Source: CAZTAK01 sp964611585 (GTDB lineage: Bacteria; Pseudomonadota; Alphaproteobacteria; SHVP01). From it: 53,872 bases of DNA. The notes under the pieces are model-generated. The model did not search any database. It was not told where the DNA came from and saw only the letters and a list, made by a program, of their open reading frames with translations. The stretch is from positions 1 to 53,872 of the forward strand of contig CAZTAK010000013.1 of NCBI GenBank assembly GCA_964611585.1, read 5' to 3'. Positions 16,846 to 24,981 of the stretch are shown here, one piece after another. The position numbers and the translations under genes are program-made. Position 1 is the first letter of the stretch. Each line of letters starts with the position of its first letter.

Positions 16846-17622
16846 CTACGACTTGGCGGCCGCCTTGGCCGCGGAGTCCAACATCAGATGAATGGAGTCG
16901 TCGCTGCGCGCCACCGGTTGCGGATAGGCCGTGCGGCTGTGCGTGAGCCCAAGTCCGAGAACGGCCTGTGCAAGTACGTAGGTGAGCGGCCCCGGACTGA
17001 TAATCGGAACCGGCAGTTTTTCGGAAAGATAGGCCTGCGACTGATGCATCGAAGTGGAGCCGAGAATAATAACGTCGGCACCGTTTTCCTCGATCAACCT
17101 GCGGCCGGCCGCTTCAAGTTTGGGAAAGACTTCTTCCTCTTCTCCGGACAGAAGACTGAACCGGTCCGGCGGAATATCGACCGACTGCATGCCGGCGTAC
17201 TTGTGCCAGATGCCGAGTTCGTCCATCACCTTTTTGTAGAGTCCGGCCCACCGCTCCCACATCACCAGCATGCCGAACTTGTTGCCAAGCAGCATTGCCA
17301 TCAGGAAGGTAGCGCGGCCCGGACCGATAACCGGAATATCGAGCGCCGCGCGAAGCGCGGCAACGCCGGAATCGCTCATGGTATCGATGCAAACTGCGTC
17401 GTAACCATCGTCTTGCGCACTCAGACCGGCTTCGAGCATGGTGAAGTCGCCGAGAACGTAATCATAGGGCCCGACGAAATTGGTTCCGGCCCATTTTACG
17501 GGGCGGTAATCGATTTGAATGTCGGGGCCGAGATCAAGGTATTCGCTTTGGGCCTGCCGCATGGCGAGGCTATCGTCGTCCATCGGAAAGGGGACAAGGA
17601 CTAGGATTTTCTTTTTGGACAT
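16846..17622 (-). CDS. Asp/Glu/hydantoin racemase-family protein lacking both usual cysteines (copy 1)
   Basis: 258 residues, start chosen at ATG 17620-17622 with GGGAGGATTCC just upstream; an 18-residue longer reading has no such site. It aligns throughout with the downstream paralogue (KILVLVPFPMDDDSLAMRQAQ versus ALVLVPFAMDESGVANRRAQ). The catalytic loops again read IDTMSDSG and LGSTSM, without cysteine. It is divergent from the FAD-dependent dehydrogenase, with 80 nt between the two starts that must hold both promoters. Family members racemise amino acids or hydantoins, isomerise maleate or decarboxylate arylmalonates; the exact reaction here is unknown. Confidence 0.75.
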   Translation of the reverse strand: MSKKKILVLVPFPMDDDSLAMRQAQSEYLDLGPDIQIDYRPVKWAGTNFVGPYDYVLGDFTMLEAGLSAQDDGYDAVCIDTMSDSGVAALRAALDIPVIGPGRATFLMAMLLGNKFGMLVMWERWAGLYKKVMDELGIWHKYAGMQSVDIPPDRFSLLSGEEEEVFPKLEAAGRRLIEENGADVIILGSTSMHQSQAYLSEKLPVPIISPGPLTYVLAQAVLGLGLTHSRTAYPQPVARSDDSIHLMLDSAAKAAAKS

Positions 17623-17702
17623 GGAATCCTCCCGTAGTGCCGGACACGGCGTAGCGGTCTGTCTAGGTCGAGTCAAATTAATAGGGAAGAAGGAATATTG
17701 GA

Positions 17703-19112
17703 ATGGGAATTATTCGCAGCGCGCCGCCAGCATTCGAAGTGACAGTTCCGGTGTTGGTTATCGGGGCGGGTGCGTGCGGATGCACCGCAGCGCTTGCCGC
17801 GCACGAGGCTGGCGTCGGCGTCATGATCCTCGAGCGCGACGAGACCCCGCGCGGCAACACCTCGCTTTCGGGCGGCCAGATTCCGGCAGCCGGCACCAAG
17901 TTGCAGAAGGCCGGTGGTATCGACGACACGCCCGAAATCCTGGCGCAGGACCTGATCAGGAAGGCCCACGGCCAGAACGATGCCGAACTCGCCCGCCACA
18001 TCGCCGAAATATCCGCGTCCACCATCGACTGGCTGATGGACCGGTACGACATGCCCCTGTCGCTGGTGGACGATTTTCTCTACCCCGGGCATTCGCGCCA
18101 TCACATGCATGGATCGCCCAGCCGCTTCGGCGCCGAACTGTTGACGGTGTTCCTTGAGGCGGTGACGAAATCGGGAATCGACATTGCGACACGCGCGCCC
18201 GTGCGCGACCTGTTCGCCGACGATAGCGGGCGCGTGACCGGGGTGCGAATCGCCCGTCCCGACGGTACGGACGAGGATGTCGGTTGCAGCGCCCTGATTC
18301 TTGCGTGTAACGGCTTTGGCGGCAGTCCGGACATGCTGGCCGAATACATCCCCGAGATGGTCGACGCCCACTACCACGGCCACGACGGCAACAAGGGCGA
18401 TGCGGTCAAGTGGGGGCTCGAACTGGGGGCGGCGGTGGCCGACATGCATAGCTTTCAGGGCCACGGCGCGGTTACCGATCCGCACAAGATCCACCTCGGC
18501 TGGCCGTCTATTTCCGAAGGCGGGATTCAGGTCAATGCGTCGGGCGAGCGGTTCTCGAACGAAAATGCGGGCTACTCGGAACAGGCGCTTAACGTCATTC
18601 GCCAGCCCGGACACGTCGCCTGGACGATTTTCGACGACCGCTGTCATAAAACCGCTTTGCAGTTTCACAGTCACCAGGAATGCGAAAAGGCGGGTGCGAT
18701 TCGAACCGCGGCGAACGCCAGTGAAATTACTGCCATCGTCGGCTGCCCGGATGAGGCAGTTGCCGAAACCTTGGCCTCGGTTGCGGCCATGGCGGGCGGC
18801 GAGCGCGAAGACCCGTTCGGGCGGGATCTTACGCGCCATCCGCCACTCGAACCGCCATACAAGGTCGCCAAGGTGACCGGCGCCCTGTTTCACACCCAGG
18901 GCGGGCTGGAAGTTGACAAGCAGGCCCGCGCGCTGCGCCCCGACGGAACGCCGATGCCTAATCTGTTCGCCGGCGGCGGCGCCGCACGCGGCCTGTCGGG
19001 TCCGGAGGACTGGGGCTATCTGTCGGGAAGCGGCCTGTTGATGGCGACCAACCTAGGCCGTCTTGCGGGTGAGGCCGCGGCCCAGCTCGTGCTCGCGGAA
19101 GCCGCTTCCTGA
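17703..19112 (+). CDS. FAD-dependent dehydrogenase/fumarate-reductase-like flavoprotein
   Basis: 469 residues. The FAD-binding motif VIGAGACGCTAALAAHEAG lies at about 19-37, followed by GGNTS-like RGNTSLSGGQIPAAGT, and the C-terminal flavin segment LFAGGGAARGLSGPEDWGY. This is the succinate-dehydrogenase/fumarate-reductase/3-ketosteroid-dehydrogenase superfamily, soluble form. No signal peptide, heme motif or membrane segment, so it is cytoplasmic and oxidises or reduces a C=C or C-C bond in an organic acid. Tricarballylate dehydrogenase-like enzymes are the nearest idea from context. It diverges from the racemase pair and converges on the tauD-like gene. Confidence 0.8.
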   Translation: MGIIRSAPPAFEVTVPVLVIGAGACGCTAALAAHEAGVGVMILERDETPRGNTSLSGGQIPAAGTKLQKAGGIDDTPEILAQDLIRKAHGQNDAELARHIAEISASTIDWLMDRYDMPLSLVDDFLYPGHSRHHMHGSPSRFGAELLTVFLEAVTKSGIDIATRAPVRDLFADDSGRVTGVRIARPDGTDEDVGCSALILACNGFGGSPDMLAEYIPEMVDAHYHGHDGNKGDAVKWGLELGAAVADMHSFQGHGAVTDPHKIHLGWPSISEGGIQVNASGERFSNENAGYSEQALNVIRQPGHVAWTIFDDRCHKTALQFHSHQECEKAGAIRTAANASEITAIVGCPDEAVAETLASVAAMAGGEREDPFGRDLTRHPPLEPPYKVAKVTGALFHTQGGLEVDKQARALRPDGTPMPNLFAGGGAARGLSGPEDWGYLSGSGLLMATNLGRLAGEAAAQLVLAEAAS

Positions 19113-19130
19113 CCGGACCGGCCGCCGCGA

Positions 19131-19947
19131 TCAGACCGGGGTGTCGCCGATCAGCGTTGTGCGATGCATGTGGCGTTCCAGCGCCGGGTCGAATTCGAGC
19201 GCCCGGTGCAGGACGCAGCGGTTGTCCCACATCACCAGATCGCCAGCGCGCCAGCGATACCGGCACTGAAACGCCGCCTGGGTGCAGTGCCGCCCGAGAA
19301 ACGCCAGGACCTCTTCCGATTCGGTTTCGCTCAATCCCTCGATCCGTCGCGCGAACACGCCGGCGTAGATCGCCTTGCGGCCGGTCTCGGGATGGGTGCG
19401 GATCAGGGGATGGCGAACCTCGGCGGTGGCGGCCAGTTGCGCGCCGGTGTATTTGGGTGCGGTGGCGCGGTCGAGGGCGTGAACCGCGATCAGACCTTGA
19501 AGGCGCTCCTTGCGGTCCGGCGGCAGCGCGTCGTAAGCGGCGTACATGTTCGCGAACAATGTATCGCCCGCGTCCGGCGGCACCACGATCGCATATAGAA
19601 GCGAGGCTTTGGCGGGCATCTCGGTGTATGACATATCGGTATGCCAGTACCGTCCGGCTTCCTCCAGGCCGGCCGGCCGCGTCCCTGCGGTTGGACATCA
19701 CCAGCACTTCGGGGGTATCGGGCAACTGAAACTGATCCAGCACATGAATGTCGACGTCGCCGAATTGCTGTGACAATTGGACGTGGCGCGCCGGACTCAA
19801 CGCCTGATCCCGGAACACCAGCACCAGATGGTTGAGAAACGCGCGCCGCAGGGCGCCACAGGTTTCGTGCGCGAGATCGCGGCCAAGATCGATGTCCGAT
19901 ACCTGGGCGACGAGGCCGCCGCCAAGCGGTTTGATGCGGATATTCAT
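19131..19947 (-). pseudogene. TauD/TfdA-type Fe(II)/2-oxoglutarate dioxygenase, frameshifted
   Basis: The N-terminal part (NIRIKPLGGGLVAQVSDIDL... to NRRDAAGRP) and the C-terminal part (EEAGRYWHTDMSYTEMPAK... to the stop) are in different frames. The shift falls in the GGCCGGCCGGCC run at about 19668-19680; the total of 817 nt is one base more than a multiple of three. Joined, it makes about 271 residues, normal for TauD. All iron-binding residues are present: HTD, the distal His in WDNRCVLHRA, and the 2-oxoglutarate Arg in MHRTTL. The family cleaves sulfonates or hydroxylates acids. One extra base, real or sequencing error, explains the break. Confidence 0.75.
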
Positions 19948-20084
19948 TGCTGCGCTGCCTTGCCGGAGCCGGGGTTGCTCGCCGCTAGACCGGCGTCTCA
20001 ATTGCAATATTCGAAGCGGATGGATTCGAGACCAAGCGTCCGAAAGAATCGAGTACAATCAAAAAGTTAGCCTAGTGGCGCGGG

Positions 20085-20110
20085 GTGACATCGAGGGACC
20101 GAAATGTCAC
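20085..20110. promoter_or_regulatory. inverted repeat between divergent dioxygenase and SDR genes
   Basis: GTGACAT (20085-20091) and ATGTCAC (20104-20110) form a perfect 7-bp inverted repeat with 12 nt between, located 41 nt before the SDR start. It looks like an operator but I cannot assign a regulator family. Confidence 0.3.
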
Positions 20111-20150
20111 AGTTGCGCCCCTGACGGGTATTCATACCAGGAGGAGCAGA

Positions 20151-20942
20151 ATGGATTTGGGTCTGAATGGCAAGGCGGCAATTGTGACCGGCGCCAGCCA
20201 GGGAATTGGTGCGGCCGTTGCTGAATTGCTGGCGGCGGAAGGGGCGCGGGTGATGCTGGTCGCGCGCACGGTTTCGCACCTCGAGCGCCTGGCGCAACGC
20301 CTGAGCAAGACCTTTGGCACCGAGATCGCCCTGTTTCCCGCCGACCTGTCAGTGCCGGGTCCGGCGGAAGAACTAGCACAGGCTGCCGTTCGCGCCTTCG
20401 GACGGATCGACATTCTGATTAATTCCGCCGGCTCCTCAGCCAGTGGGATCTTCGAGGAGATACCGGAATCGGTCTGGAACGATGCGTTTCAGCTCAAGTT
20501 CATGGGGGCGGTGCGGATGGTTCGCGCCGTTCTTCCGGCGATGCGCCGCCAGCGCTATGGCCGCATCGTCAACGTTGCCGGCAACACCGGGCGCCAGCCC
20601 CATCCACGGCTGTTGCCGGGTTCGGCCTCCAATGCTGCCCTGTTGTCGTTCACCAAAGGCCTGTCGGAGGAAATCATGGCCGACGGCATCGCCATCAACG
20701 CGCTTCAGCCCGGACCCACCCAGACCGAGCATTGGGGGCGCCTCATGGAACAAATGTCCAAAGGAACAGGTATCGATGCCAAATCGTTCGAGCGCGAATT
20801 CATGAAGCAGATCCCGATGGGCCGGATCGCCGGCGCGATGGAAATGGCGCGCCCGGTTGTGTTCATGGCGTCAGATGTGGCGGGATACATGACAGGGCGG
20901 TCGATCATCGTCGATGGCGGCTGGACCAAAGACCTGGCCTGA
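20151..20942 (+). CDS. short-chain dehydrogenase/reductase-fold protein without the catalytic tetrad
   Basis: 263 residues; ATG 20151 follows a strong AGGAGGAG site. The dinucleotide-binding motif TGASQGIG (13-20) and NSAG (91-94) are intact, as is the C-terminal IIVDGGW. The active site is not: where SDRs have Asn, Ser, Tyr and Lys, this protein has Lys116, Gly144, Gly157 and Asn161 (NVAGNTGRQP; PGSASNAAL). Either it catalyses something other than normal hydride transfer to a carbonyl, or it only binds a nucleotide. It is the gene just before the cupin protein at 21060, same direction. Confidence 0.8.
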   Translation: MDLGLNGKAAIVTGASQGIGAAVAELLAAEGARVMLVARTVSHLERLAQRLSKTFGTEIALFPADLSVPGPAEELAQAAVRAFGRIDILINSAGSSASGIFEEIPESVWNDAFQLKFMGAVRMVRAVLPAMRRQRYGRIVNVAGNTGRQPHPRLLPGSASNAALLSFTKGLSEEIMADGIAINALQPGPTQTEHWGRLMEQMSKGTGIDAKSFEREFMKQIPMGRIAGAMEMARPVVFMASDVAGYMTGRSIIVDGGWTKDLA

Positions 20943-20982
20943 CGACGTGGGGCGTGACGGCTTGGGGAGGGGCCAGACGGTA

Positions 20983-20996
20983 TTGACGCCAGTCAA
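20983..20996. promoter_or_regulatory. FNR/FixK-like palindrome TTGAC-N4-GTCAA upstream of the cupin gene
   Basis: TTGACGCCAGTCAA is a perfect palindrome of the FNR/FixK/DNR half-site layout (5 + 4 + 5). Its centre is about 71 nt before the start of the cupin gene. The same perfect layout recurs once more, at 28422-28435, at almost the same distance before another start codon. An Fnr-type regulator gene exists at 47434-48228, but its recognition helix is not that of classical FNR. Confidence 0.55.
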
Positions 20997-21059
20997 GGTG
21001 GCGCCCCACGCGATTTCCTTACGCTGGACGCGGTTGCAACGCGCGCAAGGAGAAGAACG

Positions 21060-21908
21060 ATGGGCCGGCCGCATACCGAATTCATTCAGTCGCAAGTGCT
21101 GCCCTGGCGGCGCGGTCTCTACGGTGGAGCCCGCCCCGATGTGTATCACAAGGTCCTCAGCAAGGATCAGGACCCAGGCGCTTCGAGTCTTCTGGTGCGT
21201 TATCCGGCGGGCTGGAAACGCACGCGGGCCGAATATTTCGATGTCGACGAGGAGTTCTATGTTCTCGACGGCACGTTGACAATCAACGGAAACGTCTACA
21301 GCAAAGACACCTACGCCCATCTTCCGCGTGGTTATACCCGCGCCCGCGCGTCGTCGCGTCGCGGTGCGGTTGTGCTGACGTTTTTTTCCGGTGTGCCCGC
21401 GGCGACGTCCGGCAAGGCGCCGAAGGGGTCGTGCGACGAACGCCGTCTGGTGGAGCGCCACAACATCTACGAAGTCGCCTGGGGCGATCAGAAATGGCTC
21501 CGCGAAATCAAGGAATTCAACCAGCAGAGCGTCGCCTACCAGCTTATGCGTGAAGACCCCGACACGGGCGAGCGCACCTGGATTCTGGGCGTCGGCGCCT
21601 TCTGGGAAGGCGGCAACGTCGAGATCCATCCGGTCGTCGAGGAAAGCTACATGTTGTCGGGCTCGATGGTCGGCACCTTTGGCGAGCGCCGCCAGGGCGG
21701 TTATTTCTGGCGCCCGCCGGGCATCAAGCACGGGCCGCTGGGCTCGCCGATGGGATCGCTGATATTTTTCCGCTGTCTCGGCGGGCCGCTCGATACCGAG
21801 TTTCTCTACGAAGGCACCTTCGAGTGGACGCCCAAGTACCGTCCGATCCTGCCGAAGAACATGCGCCGTTATGCCGCCAAATCACCCGAGACGGCGCGAA
21901 ACTATTGA
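21060..21908 (+). CDS. bicupin-like protein of unknown substrate
   Basis: 282 residues forming two cupin-like halves: the first around FDVDEEFYVLDGTLTINGNVY (about 60-80), the second around IHPVVEESYMLSGSMVGTFGE (about 190-210), followed by FWRPPGIKHGPLGS with a likely metal-binding His. I recognise the cupin fold (DUF4437-like) but no specific enzyme. Cytoplasmic, no signal peptide. An AGGAGAAG site precedes the ATG. It carries its own FNR-like box 64-77 nt upstream, which suggests independent expression from the SDR gene before it and co-regulation with the UbiD operon that converges from the other side. Confidence 0.7.
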   Translation: MGRPHTEFIQSQVLPWRRGLYGGARPDVYHKVLSKDQDPGASSLLVRYPAGWKRTRAEYFDVDEEFYVLDGTLTINGNVYSKDTYAHLPRGYTRARASSRRGAVVLTFFSGVPAATSGKAPKGSCDERRLVERHNIYEVAWGDQKWLREIKEFNQQSVAYQLMREDPDTGERTWILGVGAFWEGGNVEIHPVVEESYMLSGSMVGTFGERRQGGYFWRPPGIKHGPLGSPMGSLIFFRCLGGPLDTEFLYEGTFEWTPKYRPILPKNMRRYAAKSPETARNY

Positions 21909-21961
21909 GGTCCCCGGGCGGCGCTGGCGCAATATCCGGATGAGTTGAAACGCGATCCAGT

Positions 21962-22046
21962 CTCAGGGTTCGACAGGCTCACCATGAGGGTTGTGCGGGC
22001 GCGGCCAACGAAAGCACCCTTATCCTGAGCCTGTCGAAGGGTGAGG
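21962..22046. repeat. palindromic intergenic repeat (GTTCGACAGGCTCA type)
   Basis: Two arms built on TTCGACAGGCTCA (left about 21964-21990) and TGAGCCTGTCGAA (right about 22015-22045) face each other across some 25 nt. This TTCGACAGGCTCAGG element is a well-known dispersed palindromic repeat in alphaproteobacterial genomes. It lies between the convergent cupin and PPOX genes, where it may also act as a bidirectional terminator. Confidence 0.7.
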
Positions 22047-22072
22047 TCGGTTCGACCCGGCCGGAAAAACGG

Positions 22073-22555
22073 CTAGTCTCCGAGCGTGAATTCCGCGCTG
22101 AAGCCGAAGGCGCGGGTGTTATCGATCAGGCGGATGGTGCGCGGCGTTACGCAATAATATTGGCCGGCCGCAAACCCGGTGGCGATCTTGCGTTCGTCGT
22201 CGCCCGCGGGCGCTTTCAGAAGCCGTGCAATATCGGGAAAGTGCGCGAAATAGAGGGCTTCGACGGCGTTGCGCCGGTCTGGAGAAAGCCGGGCCGCCGT
22301 TCCCGCGATCTGAACGCCCTGAATATCGGCCCACGCGCGCACGTCGCCGTTGACGGTTACCGCCACGGCCGGGTTCGATTCAATGTCGCGCGCGTGCCGC
22401 GTTTCCGGGCTCGAAATAAAATAAAGATTCAACGCCTCGTCGCGGGCGAAGAACAAAGCCGCCGCCCAGACGTCGGCCGGGCCGGTCGTCGCCAGAGTCA
22501 TCGTTGTATGACGGTCGAGAAACGGCCCGATCTCTGCTAGGCCGGGCGCGGTCAA
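22073..22555 (-). CDS. pyridoxamine-5'-phosphate-oxidase-fold (PPOX) flavin-binding protein
   Basis: About 160 residues of the FMN-binding split-barrel fold (TMTLATTGPADVWAAALFFARD, then YFISSPETRHARDIESNPAVAVTVNGD). I place the start at a TTG (22553-22555) that overlaps the ubiX stop as TTGA. An internal ATG at 22499-22501 would remove the first strand of the barrel. Members bind FMN, F420 or heme. As the last gene of an operon that makes prenylated FMN (UbiX) and uses it (UbiD), it may bind or reduce FMN; that is inference. Confidence 0.7.
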   Translation of the reverse strand: MTAPGLAEIGPFLDRHTTMTLATTGPADVWAAALFFARDEALNLYFISSPETRHARDIESNPAVAVTVNGDVRAWADIQGVQIAGTAARLSPDRRNAVEALYFAHFPDIARLLKAPAGDDERKIATGFAAGQYYCVTPRTIRLIDNTRAFGFSAEFTLGD

Positions 22556-23142
22556 TTGTTGTCCTTGCCCGCGTTCATTCCGTCCCAACGCTGCACGATT
22601 CCGGGATCGACATCGAACATGTCGAGCACCCGGCCGACCGAATGATTGACGATGTCGTCGATGGTCTTGGGACGGTTGTAAAAGGCGGGGGTTGGCGGCG
22701 CCAGGATCGCGCCCATCTGGCTCACTTCGTACATGAGACGGGCGTGGCCGGTGTGCATCGGCGATTCGCGCACCAGCAGCACGAGCGGCCGCCGTTCTTT
22801 CAGGACCACATCGGCGGCGCGTACCAGAAGATTGTCGGACAGCGAGGTGACGATGCCGCCCAGCGTCTTCATCGAGCACGGTGCCACGACCATGCCCGCG
22901 GTGCGGAACGAGCCGCTCGAAATATTGGCGGCCAGGTTCTTGACGTTATGAACGACATCGGCGAGGGCCTCGATGCCGGCGACGTCATAATCGGTTTCGA
23001 TGGCCGCGTTCATTTTCGCCGCCGTGCTCATCACAAGATGAGTCTCGACGTCCGCCACCGGGCGCAGCACCTCCAGGAACCGGATCCCGTAGATCAGGCC
23101 CGAGGCGCCCGACATGCCGACGATCAGGCGCAAGGGGTTCAA
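22552..23142 (-). CDS. ubiX: flavin prenyltransferase UbiX
   Basis: 196 residues, full length. Signature IVGMSGASGLIYGIRFLE at the N-terminus, VVAPCSMKTLGGI in the middle and the C-terminal MYEVSQMGAILAPPTPAFYN, all typical of UbiX/Pad1. It joins dimethylallyl phosphate to FMN to make prenyl-FMN, the cofactor of UbiD-type (de)carboxylases. It overlaps the small-protein gene before it by 4 nt (ATGA) and the PPOX gene after it by 4 nt, so it is firmly inside the UbiD operon. Confidence 0.95.
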   Translation of the reverse strand: MNPLRLIVGMSGASGLIYGIRFLEVLRPVADVETHLVMSTAAKMNAAIETDYDVAGIEALADVVHNVKNLAANISSGSFRTAGMVVAPCSMKTLGGIVTSLSDNLLVRAADVVLKERRPLVLLVRESPMHTGHARLMYEVSQMGAILAPPTPAFYNRPKTIDDIVNHSVGRVLDMFDVDPGIVQRWDGMNAGKDNN

Positions 23143-23564
23143 CCCTTTCGCTTCTTGACGACGACGTTCTCGTAGTATTTGCGGGCTTCTTCCTGACCCA
23201 TGGCGTCGGGCAGTTCGCTGCCCTTGTACTTGCGGCCGCCGTACTTCGCCGACTCTTCGGAACTTGCGCGGCGGTCGGCGTCGGTGATGTCAGAGCGTTC
23301 CTTGTCGGCGGCATCCTCGTCGAGTTCTTCCAGAACCTTGATCGACCAGGGTGCCTCCTGCCGCTCCTCGACCCAGTCGAGGACCCACAACTCGTCGCCA
23401 CCTTCGAGCGCGGTGCCGGGCTCCGCCACCATCGCCCTGACGACGAGCCGTTCGAAAGTATCGAGATCGCGGACCTCGACTACGACCGCCTCGCCCTTCT
23501 GGATTTCGGCTTTGACGGTTTGATCTTCTTCCGTCAGGTAGCCGATGAAGGCCTCAAAGGGCAT
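23139..23564 (-). CDS. small UbiD-operon protein, family member 1 (extended)
   Basis: 141 residues. The first 85 or so match the 99-residue protein at 28057-28356 (shared blocks EAVVVEVRDLDTFERLVV, PGTALEGGDEL, IKVLEELD) and more distantly the 117-residue protein next to it. The C-terminal 55 residues, charged and lysine-rich (ending VVVKKRKG), are unique to this copy. No cofactor motif, cysteine or signal is visible. Size and operon context suggest a small structural subunit of the carboxylase, like the 10-kDa subunit of phenylphosphate carboxylase; there is no residue-level proof of that. Starts 3 nt after the preceding gene. Confidence 0.8.
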   Translation of the reverse strand: MPFEAFIGYLTEEDQTVKAEIQKGEAVVVEVRDLDTFERLVVRAMVAEPGTALEGGDELWVLDWVEERQEAPWSIKVLEELDEDAADKERSDITDADRRASSEESAKYGGRKYKGSELPDAMGQEEARKYYENVVVKKRKG

Positions 23565-23567
23565 CGC

Positions 23568-23921
23568 CTAGTCCTCTTTCTTCTTCCGATACCGCGATTC
23601 CTTGAATTTCTCCGCGGACCCAAGGGATTGCTCGATATCGAGGCTCTGCGCCAGCACATGGTCGGTGGCCAGCGCCGCGTCGTCGAGATCTTCCAGGATG
23701 TGGATGAGCCAGTCGTCGCTAATGTGCTTGCCGAGCCGCCCGTACACATGAAGCTGGTCCGTTTCGCCCTCGGGCAATCTTTCTGGTGAGGTTGCGACCA
23801 CGGCGCGCACGCCTTTTTGCTCCATGGTTGCGGTATCGCGGATGTGAATCTCCACCTCCGCCCCTTCCTGCAACACGGTGAAGGGGGTAATCGGTGTTTC
23901 GAAGAAATCATATTCAGTCAT
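23568..23921 (-). CDS. small UbiD-operon protein, family member 2 (divergent)
   Basis: 117 residues from ATG 23919-23921, preceded by ACGGAAAAC; a 35-residue longer reading is unlikely because it overlaps the ATPase gene and is Arg/Pro-rich. It shares the layout of the other two small proteins: a basic/acidic beta region (EVEIHIRDTATMEQKGVRAVV), then WLIHILEDLDDA where the others have IKVLEELD. The tail is basic (SRYRKKKED). Function unknown; probably a subunit or assembly partner of the UbiD pair. Confidence 0.75.
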   Translation of the reverse strand: MTEYDFFETPITPFTVLQEGAEVEIHIRDTATMEQKGVRAVVATSPERLPEGETDQLHVYGRLGKHISDDWLIHILEDLDDAALATDHVLAQSLDIEQSLGSAEKFKESRYRKKKED

Positions 23922-23946
23922 GTTTTCCGTCCGCCAGTTGGAGGGG

Positions 23947-24921
23947 TCAGGATGCGGCCGATTGGGCGACGTGCGCCGGTTCGGCTTGCGCGGTGGGAGC
24001 ATCGATCGATTCAAGGCTTTTCTCAAGGTTTTCGACGATTCCGGTGAACGCCAAGGCTGCTTCGGACTCGGGTGCGGAAATCACGAACGGGCGGCCTTCG
24101 TCGCTACCGGTCGCGACCGCCGCGTGCAGCGGAACGCGCCCGAGGAACATGACCCCCAGTTCTTTTGCCAGGGCTTCGCCCGCGCCCGAGCGAAGCACTG
24201 CGGAATTGAAGCCGCAGCTGGGGCACTCGTAGCCGCTCATGTTCTCGATCACGCCAAGAATGGGCACGCCTGCATCGCTGCACAGGGTCGCCGCGCGCCG
24301 CGCCGTGGCCTGAGCCACGTCGGCAGCCATGGTGACGATGATCGCCCCGGTCATGTCGGTAACGTACTGCATGACACTGACCGTTTCGGTGCCGGTGCCG
24401 GCGGGCAGATCGATAATCAGGTAGTCCTGATCGCCGTAAGCGACGTTGGCGGTGAATTCTTCCGTCGCGGCGCGCCGCATGTCGTGGAACCAGGTGACGA
24501 CTTCGGCGTCTTCGATGATGAACCCGACCGACATGGCGCGCACACCGAACTGGGTTTCGACCGGAACAATGCCGCTGCGGCCGGTCCTGAGTTTGACGTC
24601 TTTGACGCCCATCATGCGCGGAACCGAGGGGCTGTCGAAATCGGAATCGAGAATTGTTACCGAGTTGCCACGCAGCTGCAGGGAGACGGCGAGGTTGGTC
24701 GCCGTGGTCGTCTTGCCGACGCCGCCCTTGCCGCTGAGAATGGCGATCTTGTACTTGATGGACGCCATGTTGCGGGATGCGATGTCCATGCGCCCGCGGT
24801 CGTGAATCTCGACCTTTTCCGGCAGGGTGCAACCAAAATACCGGCTGCACGCCTCGCATACGAAATCGCATGAGTTGTCGACGTTCATCTTGACAATCTC
24901 GAAGGTGCCGTCGTCGGTCAT
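23947..24921 (-). CDS. Mrp/Nbp35-like P-loop ATPase with N-terminal cysteine motif
   Basis: 324 residues. Deviant Walker A GKGGVGKTT at 64-72, DSDFDSPSVPRMMG (Walker A' region) and YLIIDLPAGTGTE (Walker B) define the Mrp/NBP35 branch of SIMIBI ATPases. A C-terminal CPSC pair is the site where Mrp dimers hold a bridging [4Fe-4S] cluster. The N-terminus adds C18-x3-C22-x2-C25-x5-C31, whose last three cysteines match the Nbp35 spacing. It may load Fe-S clusters or act as an ATP-driven partner of the carboxylase. It sits 60 nt after the intact UbiD gene. Confidence 0.87.
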   Translation of the reverse strand: MTDDGTFEIVKMNVDNSCDFVCEACSRYFGCTLPEKVEIHDRGRMDIASRNMASIKYKIAILSGKGGVGKTTTATNLAVSLQLRGNSVTILDSDFDSPSVPRMMGVKDVKLRTGRSGIVPVETQFGVRAMSVGFIIEDAEVVTWFHDMRRAATEEFTANVAYGDQDYLIIDLPAGTGTETVSVMQYVTDMTGAIIVTMAADVAQATARRAATLCSDAGVPILGVIENMSGYECPSCGFNSAVLRSGAGEALAKELGVMFLGRVPLHAAVATGSDEGRPFVISAPESEAALAFTGIVENLEKSLESIDAPTAQAEPAHVAQSAAS

Positions 24922-24981
24922 ATCTTCTCCTGTAGCCTCATTCTTGCGTCGTGCGATTGTGGCGCGCGCTTGATCCCGCGC

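Noticed and set aside
18700..18720. tRNA-like GATTCGAACC string
   Set aside because: It is inside the FAD-dependent dehydrogenase gene and no cloverleaf can be formed around it. I found no tRNA, rRNA or CRISPR array in the window.
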